Assembly: GCF_008831285.2 (NCBI RefSeq)
Contig: NC_045138.2
Location: 24,647,934 to 24,711,933, forward strand
Direction of reading: 5' to 3'
DNA from: Nymphaea colorata
Taxonomy: Eukaryota; Streptophyta; Magnoliopsida; Nymphaeales; Nymphaeaceae
Length of the DNA: 64,000 bases
A program made the translations under genes and the position numbers. Shown here piece by piece: positions 44,740 through 57,680 of the stretch (positions are counted from its first letter, which is position 1; each line of letters opens with the position of its first letter). The notes under the pieces were generated by a model, which saw only the letters and a program-made list of their open reading frames with translations, was not told where the DNA came from and made no database searches.

Positions 44740-45988
44740 TGCCAAAATGGAAAAAACAAAGGAATTGATAAAGATCCTTGTTTTTTTTTTTTACTAATAA
44801 AGTCGTCGATTCCCTCTCTCCACAACGAATATGACATTTTTACACTTACTGCTCATGAACATTTCGCCTGTTAAATGATTTTAGAAGCCTTACAACTGTC
44901 TATATATGTAGCTCTCTGATTTTCTTTCACATGCGAATCAAAGACGAAAGATTACATCGAGAGCCTTGTTATTTTATTGAAAAGTGGTGGAAAGCTGTTT
45001 TTTCGGTTGATTACGAGATTAATAAATCCACCGTCCGGAGAAAAAACTTAAAGCTTCCTTATTCCTCCTACCTTTAAGGTTCCCGAGAATTACGTAGGGT
45101 ATGGTACACCCATGCGATTCACAGTTTGCAATCCATAAGAATAACATTTACGTGAATTGAACAGGCGGTCTTCTCTTCACCCGCTGCCTTCTACTCGGCC
45201 GCTGTCCGACCTACACCTCCTTGGGTGTGTAAAGCTGTTTTTAAAATAATCGTCCACCAAACATTTAAAATTTCATATATCTGTTATATAATGAATCTTC
45301 TGCAGGTAATTAATTAGCAGGTAATTTCATATAGCTAAGCGCAGGCCGTCCATCTCGATTATGGACACAAGCTAGTTAGGCAAAACACTTGGAAAACGCC
45401 CATACATTCGTGTTAAATTAGCATGCATGGCCCAATATTTTTTTTTCTTTTTCTTTTTTCTGGTGAAGTCGATAGATTTGTCATGGTCCCGGCCGGTACT
45501 ATCGGTGTGAATTGGTCTAGACCGACTGGTTTCAACCAAATTGAAGCTTGCTCTTATATGTTGATACGACAAATCATTTAATGGAGGCAACTGCAATATC
45601 TCATTAATCATTAATTAATCGATGTCTTATGCCTATTTTTTTGGTTTTTCTTATTTTTTCCTCTTAATTTGATTTTTTTATTTTAAAAATATGGATCATA
45701 ATTTTGTCTGGTTTACCAATGATTGTGGTTTCATTTCTATTTAGCTGATTCTCTCAATGTTTTAGTAAGTTTGATATAAAATATTACTTCCTTGCACTCT
45801 CTCTTTCTATATATATGATCTCTCTTTCTATATATATGATTACCTAACCTGAAACACCCTCATTAGAACTTATATTTTTTTGTTAATCCTCCTATAAAGC
45901 TACCGATATTGTTCACATTTCCAAGCCCTAAGCGTCATTGACCTTATAATTTTTTGTGATAAAATTAAAGGTTCACAACATAAACACG
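44740..45988. other. Intergenic DNA with block M, second copy
   Basis: 45200-45640 matches 22590-23033, the flank of NAC-H, in the same orientation. It is about 2.2 kb downstream of the NAC-G stop. The rest is AT-rich, with 'ctctctttctatatatatgat' repeated twice near 45800. No gene recognised. Confidence 0.55.
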
Positions 45989-46795
45989 AGTAGGCTTGGG
46001 CCACGGGCCGGGTACCCATCGGGTACCGGGTATTGGGCCTGGGCTCGGGCCTGTCTGGCCCGTTAATAACTAAAAAAATATTTATTATTATTTTTTAATT
46101 TTAATAATATATATTTTAATATTAAAAATATATTTATATTATAAAAAATATTTTATAATGTAAAAAAAAATTTTACCAAATGGACCGAGCTTGTTGTCTT
46201 TGATGAAGTACCTTATGGATTTCTGAAGTACATATGCTGGCTATCTTACTGTCATTGTTTTCTGTAAGGGGATTAACTGTTCGTGGATTTTGAAGCAAAA
46301 TTATGAACCTCCATGTTAATTTTGTGAAATATCACTGAACTATAACCTTTAGAAAATCTTTTAGTTGAAGGATTCAATTTATGTATGGCCTGTAGAGCCC
46401 TTTGTTCTATGTTTCAGCTAATCAAATCTGTTCTGTTACATGGAGGTCCGCTCAATGGACCTGAGAGTTTGCCTATATTTTCTTACTGTTCCTTTTTTGT
46501 ACTTTGGTATAAAAATAAAGTTGGCAGCAAAAATTTTCTGTGAGGATATGATAGAGATAAATTTTGTTTCCTACTTTTCGAGGTCAACAATGACACTGAG
46601 ACTTCAAATTCAGATCAGGTTAATTGGAAAAACAATCAGAGCCATGCCTGTGATAATTGTGATATTATTTAACTATCTTTGATAATTAGCACCATAACTA
46701 ACTATTTAGAACACGGGCTTCGGTTTCGGCTATTGGGCTGGGCCTGGCCCCAGGCTTTAGCCCCAACGCCGACCTTACGCCCACCCTTAATCATG
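45989..46795. repeat. GC-ended, AT-core repeat, copy 3 (expanded)
   Basis: The left end has 'cgggccgggtacccatcggg', followed by an A/T core to about 46170. The right end 'ttacgcccacccttaa' is at 46770-46790. Between them (46180-46690) is about 500 bp of more complex, partly exon-like sequence absent from the other copies, so this copy either captured or was split by another sequence. Confidence 0.5.
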
Positions 46796-47112
46796 AGCGA
46801 CATTTATTTATTGCCTCCAAACCGCAGCTGGGATATTTTAAAACAAGTCATATTTATCCCTTTCTGTCAAATGTATTTCGTATTCATATTTTCTTTCTTG
46901 GCTATAAGAGCTTATCCAATACTTAATGTTATGAATCTTTCACTTATTTCTTTTCCACGGATTTCATCATATTTTGTTTGCTAGCATTAAAGCTTGCGCC
47001 ATTTATTTCTTTAATTTCCTTTAAGTGGAACTGTTGATATTTTGGTTTGTTGGGTTCTTCATGTTTAGCGTTTAGATCAAGCACTCAAGGGCGAAGCCAG
47101 AATAAAACCAAT

Positions 47113-47692
47113 CATTTATTTTTTCCAATAAGTATACTGGGGCCAAACAAACGTTCTTTTGTTATTTTAACTTGTAAATTTTATTTTTTTTTAGAACTAG
47201 GAGGAGCCATAGCCCTTATAGGTGATAGACAACGACCTTCATGATCATGATCAATAGCAGTGTAAGTTACTGATGAGAACAATCAAGTACTATAGGGCGC
47301 TCCACAATAGCATTTATTTTTTCCAATAAGTATATCGGGGCCAAACAAACGTTCTTTTGTTATTTTAACTTGTAAATTTTATTTTTTTTAGAACTAAGAG
47401 GAGCCATAGCCCTTATAGGCGGTAGACAACGACCTTTATGATCAATAGCAGTGTAAGTTATAGATGAGAACAACCAAATACTGTAGGGCGTTCCACAATA
47501 GCATTTATTTTTCCCAATAAGTATACTGGGACCAAACAAACGTTCTTTTGTTATTTTAACTTGTAAATTTTATTTTTTTTAGAACTAAGAGGAGCCATAG
47601 CCCTTATAGGCAGTGGACAATGACCTTCATGATCAATAGCAGTGTAAGTTACAGATGGGAACAATCAAGTACTGTAGGACACTCCACAAATT
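47113..47692. repeat. Three tandem copies of a ~195-bp repeat
   Basis: Units start at 47113, 47311 and 47502, each opening with 'catttatttttt' or a close variant and containing 'ccaaacaaacgttctttt' and 'gaggagccatagccctta'. Spacing is 198 and 191 bp. It lies just downstream of NAC-G. Confidence 0.9.
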
Positions 47693-47807
47693 GTAAAGTG
47701 TTTCTATAAGGAAAAAGAAAAAGTAATCACTTTAAAAATGGTGCAAGATTTATTTTCAATCCCCAAAGTCATAGTAAAGAGTCATATCCTGTGGAGAGTA
47801 GCTAGCT

Positions 47808-49343
47808 TCATTGTCTTGATTTGTGTTTATGGAAACGAGCCCACTGAGCTTGCACCAGGGAGCTCAAGACCGGGTGTATAATTGTCGTTGCTGCTTCTAC
47901 TGTTGTGTTCATTTTTTCACCTCCATCATCAGTCGTACTAATTAAGCTGCTGTTTGGCAAATATGTTGGCATTTCCCGGCAGACAATGTCTGAAAGATCA
48001 AAGGCCGAGGTGTCGGGGAATTCCTGCCGCTGGTAAGAGGTGTCTCTCTCGAACAGTGAGCCCCCGGCAAGCTGATGATCAGCGCATAGAATGGATGAAG
48101 ACATGCACCCATTGAAGGAAGGGGTAGCTTCAACATCTTCCTCCGAGTGTGGCCTTGTTGGTCTTCTGAGGGAGTTCTGATTCTTCTTGTAAATTCGGCA
48201 TAAGAACCAATTATCCATCTGCAGTCAAAGCACATGTGAAGAAAGTATATGTTTATGGCTTATGGCTTGGCCACATAGTGAAAAGACATTTATTTCAATG
48301 AAAAGGAATGCTTCCTCAATATTCATGGTAATAAAACCTCCCATTGTTCATAGTTTTTATTGATTTCCAGTCAAATCATTTCTCAGTCACTATATAGAGC
48401 TATAAATAACCTCTCTTAAGGGTGAGTGTTGGGTCGACTGGCCAGGCCCAAAGCCTGAGCCCGAGCTTAGTCTAATAGCCAAACCCGAGCACCGGCTCGA
48501 CCCGTTTGGTAATAAAAAAAATATTTTTACATTATAAAATGATTTTTTATAATATAAAATATATGTTTAACAATAAAATACATGTTATTAAATTAAAAAG
48601 TAATAATAATTAATAATTTTTAATTGTTAACAGGTCGGGCCAACCAGGGCCACACCTCTGGCTTGAGCCAAACACCATCTATCCAATAGGTACGGGGCCC
48701 GTATTCGAGGCCTAAACCCCCTCTCTTTATCTTTCCCTTTCCCTCTATGGCCTAGAAAAAAAATGGGCAGCATCGCCACTTACTATGATCGGTTCCTTGT
48801 TTTTGGGGAAGCTGCTATTTTCACCGTCAAGAAGCACCCTGTACTCATGCATAATCCAATTGGTCTTGGAACCATTGGGTGGCTTTCCAATGTAGAAGAC
48901 TAGCGACTTTTTTACACCAACTTTGCGGCCACCTGATGTTATCGTCTTGTCAGTGCCGGTGGCCTTCCAAAAGCCAGAGCCAGCGCCTCTGTTTGGCCGT
49001 GAGCCATTTGGGTACTTGCGGTCTCTTTGGGTAAAGAAATGCCATTCATTCTCGGAATCAATTAACAAAGCCTTCCCTGCAACATTCAAACCGATCCAAT
49101 ATTGTCAAGAATATAACATAGAATATGGCCAAGAAGAATAAGCGAGAAGAGTGAATGTCTGCGTGAATGTGTACCAGGTAGGACCCATGGGTCATATTTA
49201 TAGAGGTTGATGTCTGCAATTACGTTGTCGGAAAAAGCCATGCCCAGAGTCTTGGGGAGGAGATAATGGAGAAGCAGCTCCTCATCAGACGGGTGAAACC
49301 TGAACCCCGGCGGCAGATACATCTGCTCTGCTACACCTTCCAT
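47808..49343 (-). CDS. NAC-G: second-subtype NAC transcription factor, intact
   Basis: Exons 49343-49175, 49076-48784 and 48218-47808 (introns 98 and 565 bp, GT/AG) splice in frame to 290 aa. Start MEGVAEQMY. Subdomain A has [18 protein letters not shown] (from residue 10), B has [15 protein letters not shown] has [19 protein letters not shown] (His replacing the usual Tyr of WYFF) with WKATG at 93-97, D has [18 protein letters not shown] and NWIMHEYRV, and E starts exon 3 with [16 protein letters not shown]. The 120-residue tail is Ser/Thr-rich, has no similarity to type I beyond a short MPTYLPN, and ends in Lys/Arg. A nuclear DNA-binding regulator is expected. It shares intron positions and GTDK with NAC-C/E/F but is clearly an older paralogue. 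Intron 2 carries a GC-ended repeat, which explains its length. NAC-H is its dead relative. Confidence 0.92.
48418..48715. repeat. GC-ended, AT-core repeat, copy 4, inside NAC-G intron 2
   Basis: The left end 'aagggtgagtgttgggtcg', an A/T core, and the right end 'cgaggcctaaacccc'. It fills more than half of the 565-bp intron. Type-I genes have 373-408 bp introns here without it. Confidence 0.65.
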
Positions 49344-49443
49344 GGTTATGTGCGTGTGTGTATGTGCTTATTGTGATCGTGAGAGAGAGATCTAGAAAGA
49401 GAGAGCGGTTGTGGACGGAAGAAAAAGGGTGTCATACTACTCC

Positions 49444-49450
49444 TTTTATA
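49444..49450 (-). promoter_or_regulatory. Putative TATA box of NAC-G
   Basis: TATAAAA on the minus strand, about 100 bp upstream of the ATG, with a leader containing CT and (CA)n-like stretches. Confidence 0.65.
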
Positions 49451-49499
49451 GACAACAATATAGTTGTGGCCTTCCGACTAAGAGATCTAGAGAGGAAAG

Positions 49500-52400
49500 C
49501 AGCGGTTACCTAACTCTGACCTTCAAGTATTCCTGCACGCATGGGTGGGGTGGGAACAGGAGGCATTCAGGCATCCTCTCCGAAGGTTCCTCCGTCGCCC
49601 GTTTGTTTACGTCTTACCTAGAATGTATGAGATTGAGTTTTGATGTCAAAAGGCAATTGCTTGCCAATGGAAAATGATATGAGCGAGAAGTTAACAATTT
49701 ACTAATGCTGAGTTCCACATATATATATATTTTTTTTCCTTTTGTTTTTGTCATGCTACCAAAGAGTAGCCATTTTCTCCGCAGAAGGATCGGAAACTTT
49801 GTGAAACAAAACGAGTGCATCATGGGGTTGACTGAAGCGGCTTTAATAGCAGCCACGGTTTCTTTACTGCTTCATAAAACTCTCCTCGCAAAAACGATGC
49901 ATCCTTCATAAAACTCTCCTCGCAAAAATGATGCATCCATCTTGGAGTGCGCTTGCGTGCTGCCTTTCTTTACTGCTCAAAAAAATTAACTTCATTTTAC
50001 CCTCGCGCATCAATTACCTTCAGCAAGCAGAGGCAGATGTGGGCTAACCAAGTCACTAGGTCCCTTATTTGTGGTTACAATCAAACGTGTTGATTTTCTT
50101 GAAGGATCAACCAAGTCGCGTAAAAACTTTGCCCTTGCCCGGCCTGGCCTGGCTTGGTCTTTTTAATTCTTCACTATAATAGATACGAACAATCTCACAT
50201 CGGTTTTGCGAAATTTTGACGTTTGAGAGTTACAGATGCTAAGAAAATTCAAAATCAGCTGGTACAGTTAGGCAAAAAAAACACCGACTAAGCAAAATCC
50301 AATCTATAGAGTTGCACCTTCTTTATGCTGAACGTGCTCAATGTGAGGAAAAAGAAGTCCTGATGCTTATCGTTTCCTGCTCAATAAAAAAGAAACTAAT
50401 TCGCTGCAATTATCTGCATGGGATTTGTTGATCTCTTCCCGTGATTCCGCCACCATATCTTCTTCTGGGTACCACAGGTGACGAGGACCTCTTGCTTCTG
50501 TTTCTATTGTACATGTGTTGTCAAGAATAGGTGCTAATGTAAGTTTTAATTAGATTATGCTTCTGAGGACTCTTGGATCCAAGAAAAACATTACCAAATT
50601 AATTAATGGCCTGATCAACATTGAATTTGGGATTTTTTATTTTACTTTGTGGACGTTCAGAACAAATAGAGCTCATTTTCAACCTTCTGTTCACGCGATT
50701 GTAAATAGACTAATCCACGCGATTGTCTTCTATTGCAATATAAATAGACTAAATCATAGGCCCGACAACATAAATAGACTAATCATGGTAAATATATGTC
50801 AGTACGGGCCGAGTACTGACCGATTTGTACTGATATTGATAGCACTGGATTATATATTTCAAACGATCAACATAAGGCTGCGTGAAGACAAATTATTGAG
50901 GTCCATAGATTCCGAGTTAAAAAGTTTTGAAAGTTAAAACATTTAAATGCTTAGCAATTAAAAGTCCATTTGGAAATCCAAATTTTCCCTGAAAACGAAT
51001 TTAATTTTTCAATAGAAAAAACAAGTGAATTTGGCAATTTTTTAATTGAAATCAAATGCATTTTTCAATAGAAAAAAACAAGTGATGCGACACCATGTGA
51101 TTTCTCACATGAAAAAGTGAATTAATTCATGATTCATCAGCTTGTGCAACAACCTTTCCCCTGACTAATACCATGCAAGTCTATTACCCTTAGGGTCATT
51201 TGATTCAACAATGAAAGTTTTAAAATCACAATTCCTCTTCAAACTGAAATTGAATCAAAATTCCGGGGTTTTGGATTTTTACAAAAAAACAAAATACCTT
51301 GTTTATTTAATAATTCTAATTTGTTAAAAAAAAAATAAGTGTTTTGATTCTAAACTTTCTATGATTCCATGTATATCAAACACCCCCTAAATCTTGTGAA
51401 GCTAAGACTTGTTTCAGCTGTAGGTTATGATTCTTGAATCGCGAAGATTACGAGTGTACTACATCTAGGACGAACTCCTAAATCTAGATATACATGAAGG
51501 AGAATTGCATTTGCGCCAAAGCTGCCACGTTTGAATACGCAGCTAGCGCTGGTGCCATTACCAACATTCATCTCTTTATATAAAGGCAAATGAATGGTAA
51601 ACCAGTATTTCTACCGAAATGGGGAACCCAACTCTTCTATCATCAGATCATAATTTCCCATTCATGTGGTACTTCGTCATACAGTTCATGTTGTCTGAAC
51701 TTCATCTTCTCGATTCATCTAATTGAAAAGCTGTGTGCTTTGGAAGGTTTCCACTCATATGGTACTTTATTGTTCAATTATGCAAGAACCACTATTTTGA
51801 ATTATTTGTCAGAAGTTACTGAAGTGAACCCATCCAAGGAAGCTCCCCTACTAGAGATCTGATGAGAAAAGGATGTATGAATTCCTTCATTTCGTCGGTC
51901 TGCTGCTGTCTAAATTGGGATTCATTTATTCAACTACGGGCCAACAAGCTGAATTTGGAGTTTTCAAGTTTTTTTAAACAGATAAACGTAAAATGTGGTT
52001 ACCAAACATCTCATACGTATGCAACATAGTTTCAGGATCATTCTGAGTGTCTCCAATGGAAATAAAACAAAGAAAATTTACATTTTTACTGTCAAATGAT
52101 GGCTACGTCGAGTCAAAAGTTGTGGTTTTGAAAATTGTGAGATGTATTTTCAAACTGAAAGACTGTCTACTGACTCCTGGAAAAAAGGAAAGGACATTAC
52201 TGCAAGAACCTAGAATGGTCATAAGCATTCAAATCTTCGTCATGTGACTGGCCAACACAAGTTTTACCTTGTTGTTTCTTGTACAAGTCACAATATTCTA
52301 ATTATATTCAGCATTTTAAACGTAAACCATTGTTGGATCAGTTCATTTGGACGTATATCCAAAACTTTATAAAAGCTTGAGACAGTACTGAAGTTTCTTT

Positions 52401-52787
52401 TTTTTTTCCGCTCATATCGAACGGAGGCTTCTACTTATACTGTCTTGAGGTATGAAATTTTGAAACATATCAGTCAAAAAATTTTAGGATAATGGTATTA
52501 TTTGAAAAAAAAAAATGACTACCCACAAAATGAACTCATTTGGCACTCTATATAGGCAAACAGCGCTGCCGCTTAGGTTTTGTCATTTGGGACGGATGAT
52601 GGTGGTCTGTCGTTAAATAAGAGTCCTTAAAGTATGTAAATTGCAAAATAAAACTTTTTATGATTTTTGATGATGTCGAACAGGCCATATGAACTCGGCA
52701 ATTCGGGCAGACTCAGATGCACTGATATATAAATACTATATATGTAAGAAATGGTTTATATATAACACCCAATAATATGGATGTGAT
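49500..52787. other. No gene recognised (3.3 kb)
   Basis: Open frames at 50557-50937 (126 aa, with an internal 'ataaatagacta' repeat) and 51590-51862 (90 aa) show no family motif. I treat them as chance frames. A MITE-like element lies at 51186-51391. Confidence 0.4.
51186..51391. mobile_element. MITE-like element, about 205 bp
   Basis: Ends 'tagggtcatttgat' and 'atcaaacaccccct' are imperfect inverted repeats around an AT-rich core. The target duplication is unclear (TA or TTA/TAA). Confidence 0.45.
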
Positions 52788-52999
52788 TTATATGATTAAT
52801 TTAGTGCATAACTGTCTGTACAGAATGGCAGCTAGAGAAAATAGTCTCGCCGGCAGATTAGTCGCTGCTACTGCTGCTGCTGATGGTGAAATATTTGCAC
52901 CCACCTCTACATCTCCCACATGCCCAGCACTTGAATCTGCCTCAAACTCCATGAAGAAATCGTTGGAGAGCTCCAGAGGACCATAACCCACTCGTCCAA
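52788..52999 (-). pseudogene. Possible NAC exon-3 scrap
   Basis: After an acceptor-like 'tttactacag' the sequence reads LDEWV, the typical opening of NAC subdomain E, then loses similarity. In another frame it continues ELSNDFFMEFEAD, resembling the TDDFFMELP tail motif of the type-I genes, and stays open to 52788. If real, most of subdomain E and the linker were deleted with a frameshift. No exon 1 or 2 is recognisable upstream. It borders the start of duplication F. The match is short, so an unrelated exon remains possible. Confidence 0.4.
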
Positions 53000-53927
53000 C
53001 TGTAGTAAAAAAACATGTATCACCACACGATGCGCTCATGGACGTTAAGACCGCGTCCACTCTGACCTCCCGTCATCTTGCTCACCTTCACGTTGGCAGC
53101 AGGGTTCTATTTTCAGCGAATGGCTGCTTTCATCTCATGGGTCAAGCACATCTCCGTGATCCCTTACACTTACAGACTCCTTCCGGTTGCACAATACTCC
53201 GTGTTGCGGTTTTGAAGTAACAGCTTCAAAGTTATCTTGATGGCTCTCCTTGCAAACTAAGGATACCATTTGGTAAGGAGAACAATAACAAACTATTCCA
53301 CTTGTCAGAATCATAAATCACAATATTACGGGGTTTCAAAAGTATTCCCTAATTATATCTGGGTAAATACATTAAACAGTTTGCTGTCATTCCAAAACCT
53401 TGCACGTATGTTCACTATATGTTCAAATCAGGCGTTTATCTGACTTGGAACCGACCCTTTGCATTTCACAACTGAAAAAAAAAATAGGTATATGCATTAA
53501 ATCACTAATATTATATTTAAATATGAAAACATGGGTTACCTGTTTCCAGGTTCATTGACGAAAATTTTATATCCTACATGATGGGAGAAGCCAAATCATA
53601 TACAGGGACGCGTGTAATCACTAGATCGGCTCCAAGTTTTCGACTTTGGCTGCTAATTATGTTGATTGGCTATGTGGTCGAACCATATATCCCACATTTT
53701 ATTAGTGCAAGTGAAGTCCTAATTGACTATTTTGTAGAAATGTTGTTTCATTTAAAATTCCAAATTGTCCTTTTCTTTTGGGAGTCCCATCAATATATAT
53801 CATGAACATGTGGTGGAGCCACTTACAGGGTGGACAATGGAATGCACGGACTCTAACCCCGGGCCCAGAAGGAAGGAGAAGCCAAGTCTCCACTGGTTTT
53901 CTTTTTTTTTTTTTTCAACACACTTTA

Positions 53928-54230
53928 GGTTGCGTTTGATTGCAAATCTTACATTTAGAGCTGCTTTTAAAACTTTGGATTTAAGATCCAAAGTTTTAAA
54001 AGCCCATGTTTTATGCTCTCCCTTAGACTTTTTTCTTTCCTCTCCTATCTAACTTTACATGTGAGTTTGAAATCCACACTTGAAGTCAAAACCCCCATCC
54101 CCTTCCTATTTGACATATCTATGGATTTCAGCACTTTCACAAATCAGAAATCTGCAGTTCTTAAATAAACCTCTGATTTATGCAGCAAATTGGACCTAGG
54201 ATCTGAGATCCAAGGTTGTCAAATGCAACC
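53928..54230. mobile_element. Tourist-like MITE, unit F
   Basis: TTA on both sides, ends GGTTGCGTTTGATTGC and GTCAAATGCAACC, 303 bp. Same insertion as in units D and E. Confidence 0.8.
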
Positions 54231-55217
54231 TTAGGGTTGCATAGCTTTCCACACGTTTGATGCTGAAGAGAATCGAATTAGGAACTGACCTTCTACTACC
54301 CACTAAATATTCTGACTAGCTACCACACAACATGTCGTAAATATGCTAGATTGGAGGAACAATTAAGAGAGTGCCCTCTCTTCGCCTGCAACCTACAATT
54401 AGCCACTGTAGGCACATGCGGAAAGACCTTACAAAATGTGCGTCACTTCATGTAAAAAGATCTGATAAGGACATTTATTTTTCATGAATCATTAAACCTT
54501 TGGACCTTCTTCTACTACATCTAAACTTGGTTTTATCATGAAAGTAAGTCCGTACGCTGACCTGATATGCAACTGTCTATTATCTTTCATTTACGTTTGT
54601 AAGCTCCGATGTCCCTTTTTGCAGAAGCAACCTGTGGAATCACTTGGACTGGCATGACCTTCCCTCAAACCTGCTTTATATTAATTGTCAAAACAAATAT
54701 CCGCTAAAGCATGGGTTCTCTCTCTTTCTTTATATATATATTATTATGTATATGTATATTGATTAATGTCAATGATTATCCAAAGTCATTCAGCTTACTC
54801 ATAAGGGTCATCCAGTCCTTGATGAGGAATGATAAAAAGAAAAACTATGATAAAAAAGCCATAGATACTTTCATCATGTAGTATTAGTTCATGTTTTCTT
54901 CTTCTTCTTTTTTCTTTCAACTGCTTATCGTAAGATATCAAACAATCCTCTTGAGTGAGCTGGGTTCAGAGTCACCATTCACTTTCTGTAAAATAATAAT
55001 GTTACAAGGCTTGGTAAAAAAAAGTTTTCTTTTTATCCGTCATTTCTTTCTTTGTCCGTAAAAAAAGGTTCCCTTTTTCTGTTAACAAGGAACAATTATA
55101 ATCATTAAGCATACTGCACACAAATTTTAATCATTGCACACAAATTTTAATCATTAACAACGCCTGCTTTTTGGTTTTTTTGCTGATGCATAATAAGTAC
55201 CCGTACTTTCCAAAAAT

Positions 55218-56123
55218 TTCTTTGATGGTTGGAAATATGAAAATGAAAAAAAAAATCATAAATAAATTTTTGGAATTGGTAAATGGAAAATAAAATTCAT
55301 ATTTTGAAAATTCATATTTCGAAAATCAGCTTGTGTTTGTTAACTTAAAATATTTTTCTGAAAAAAAATTTCTTTGTGAAGGAGGAGGGAGAAGGGAGAG
55401 AGGGAGGAAGAAAGGAAGGGAAGAGAGGGAGGAGGAAGAAGGGTTGGGAAGGGAGGAAGAAGGGAAGAAAAAGGAGGGGAGGAAGTGAAGGAGGGAAGAG
55501 GGAGGAGAATGAAATGCCCATAGTAAGCCCTTCTTCTTCCTTCACTTTTTCCTCCTCCCTCCCTTCTTTGTCCGCCCTCTTTCCTTTCTTTCTCCTCCCT
55601 CCTCCTCCACCTCCCTTCCCTTCCTCCTCCCTCTTCCCCCTTCCTCCTCCTCCGCCTCCTGTCCTCCGCCTCCCTTTCCTTCCTCCTTTTTCCCGCCTCC
55701 CTTCTTCCTCCTCCTCCTTCCTCTGCCTCCCTTTCGTTCCTCCCTTTTCCGCCTCCCTTCTTTTTTTGTCCTCTTTCCCTTCTACCTCCTCCCTCCTTTC
55801 CTTCTTCATCCCTCGCTTCCTTCTTCCTCCTCCCTCCTTCCCTTCTTCCTCTTTCCTCCTCCCTCATTCCTTTCTTCCTCCGCGTCTCTTCATCCGCGTA
55901 ACGGTAAAAAAAACAAATTCTGAAAAAGTTTTTCACCCCTCTAGCTGAAAAAATATTTTTCCACCCCTCACCCCTCTAGCTGGAAAAATATTTTCCCACC
56001 TATTTTTTCCATTTTTGCCTTTAACAGTAAAAAAGAAAAAAAAAAATCTGTGTTTGATGGAGGAGAAAAAATTTTAAAAATTTGAATTTTATCTTCTCTC
56101 CTATCAGGCCATCAAACGGGCCC
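55218..56123. mobile_element. MITE-like element with purine/pyrimidine mirror core, unit F
   Basis: The right end 'ccatcaaacgggccc' is followed by TTA. The left end is eroded to 'tttgatggttgg'. The A/G-rich arm (about 55378-55513) faces the C/T-rich arm (about 55525-55890). It is about 250 bp shorter than its unit E partner, mostly in the mirror core. Confidence 0.7.
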
Positions 56124-56149
56124 TTAAGGGTTGACCGTAAAACCAAGGT

Positions 56150-57680
56150 TAAGAATAGACCATAGGAGCAACGCCAAAAAAAGCACTAGTTTGGTGACTC
56201 TGTCTGTGTGGTCTGGGTCCTTCCAAGGGGAGTGGGATTTGCCAGGTATACAGTAGAAGGTAATCCTGCCCACACGAAAGTGTTTGCAGGTACTAAAAAG
56301 ATACTAATAAACTTGGGAATTCGTTTTGCTTTTATTCCAAACAAGATGAATATGCGGTAGCAAAAAACTTTCCCTTGGAAACAGCAAAGTTCATCACATA
56401 AAAACTTTCAGAATATTGCAGCCGTCCAAAGTCATCGCGTGAAAGTCTTACCTATTTCATACGAAAGTTGTCGCTGCTATACACGTGCAAGGTTTTTCTA
56501 CGAGTCTGGGCTCACGAGATCGAACGACCTTTCATTTTTTCTATTTTCTCGACCCACCTCTCTAAATGCAATCTTCATTTCGATGTGAAAGTGGAAACTA
56601 ATTAAAATTCATGTCAGCCGAGAGAGTGAAAACGCTTGTACAGGTTCAGTTCTTGTGTTCATGAACATCTCTCAAGCGCATTATCACAACGTTGTTTTAC
56701 ATAATCAAGCTCGCCTCTTTTGTACTTTATGAACCATAAAATGCGGGGCAATTTGAACTTTGTTTCACATAAAACCAACCATACATCACCTTAAATATTG
56801 GACAACAGAAGGGGAAAGCAGTGCCATGGCCGTCATGTTGACCGGCTAACGTCAGCACAAAAACCTCGCTGCCCCTCAAACCCCCGTTTGGAAGTTGAAT
56901 TGTGCTCCTCATCAGTTAGTTTTGACTTTTTTTTTTCTAGTTAAAGTAAACAAATCGAGGTTAGGAATCCCATCTACAAGAAACTGACAAGTGATCATGG
57001 AATCGAGGGAAAAGAAAAAAACCTCACACATTTGCCATGTTTGTATCAGTGAACTGCAGGAAACTGCGGAGACAACATACTTTGTTTTTGTATCAGTGAA
57101 CAGCAGGAAACTAAAGAGACAACATACCTTGTTCGCTGATGCATGGGAAGATAACCTCGGTGATAGTGATAGTGTTAGATTGGCGAACATAACCTCGCTG
57201 ATACAGGAGAAGAATGCATCGGAGTACTTTGTTGTCTGCAGTGAACTTGTCCATGGTAGGGGCCACCCCGGCCCGAATTATTTAACAGTCCTAAAAGAAA
57301 TGAACATGGATATTTCCCCCAGAAATTATTAGAAAACTGACAATCAACCATCATTTTCTTTATGTTCGATCAGAAACGAGAGGCTATTAGATTCTGAAGG
57401 TTAGTAGATGGTCGGTGATGATGAGCGCGAGCAATTAGATCTTGAATTGGTCATATCGCAGGAAGTCATGGAGCAGTAGCTGCCTGAGGGGTACACTGAA
57501 GTTCATCCTTGATATTGAGGTCAAGTTCAGGTTGTCCCCGTAAGTGTCCGTGAATTTATGAATGTATTGTGATCGCGTTGAGCATACTTTGTCAACTGAA
57601 AGGCTAATTATCTTAAATCTTATGCTTAGTGCCACAGTTAAAACTGTAAACATGATGCGAAGCGTGACTTGAATTAGGTC
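56150..57680. repeat. Blocks W, V and T, unit F copy
   Basis: Non-coding 3' flank of NAC-F, collinear with 32230-33700. No gene recognised. Confidence 0.65.

Noticed and set aside
49705-49911. Plus-strand frame with a hydrophobic start upstream of NAC-G, considered as a small membrane protein
   Set aside because: Only 68 codons from a TA-rich start, with no conservation in other units and overlapping an imperfect direct repeat ('cttcataaaactctcctcgc', twice).
55340-55948. Long open frames on both strands in the unit F mirror tract
   Set aside because: Same artefact as at 31 kb. The frames are not conserved between the two units in sequence or length.
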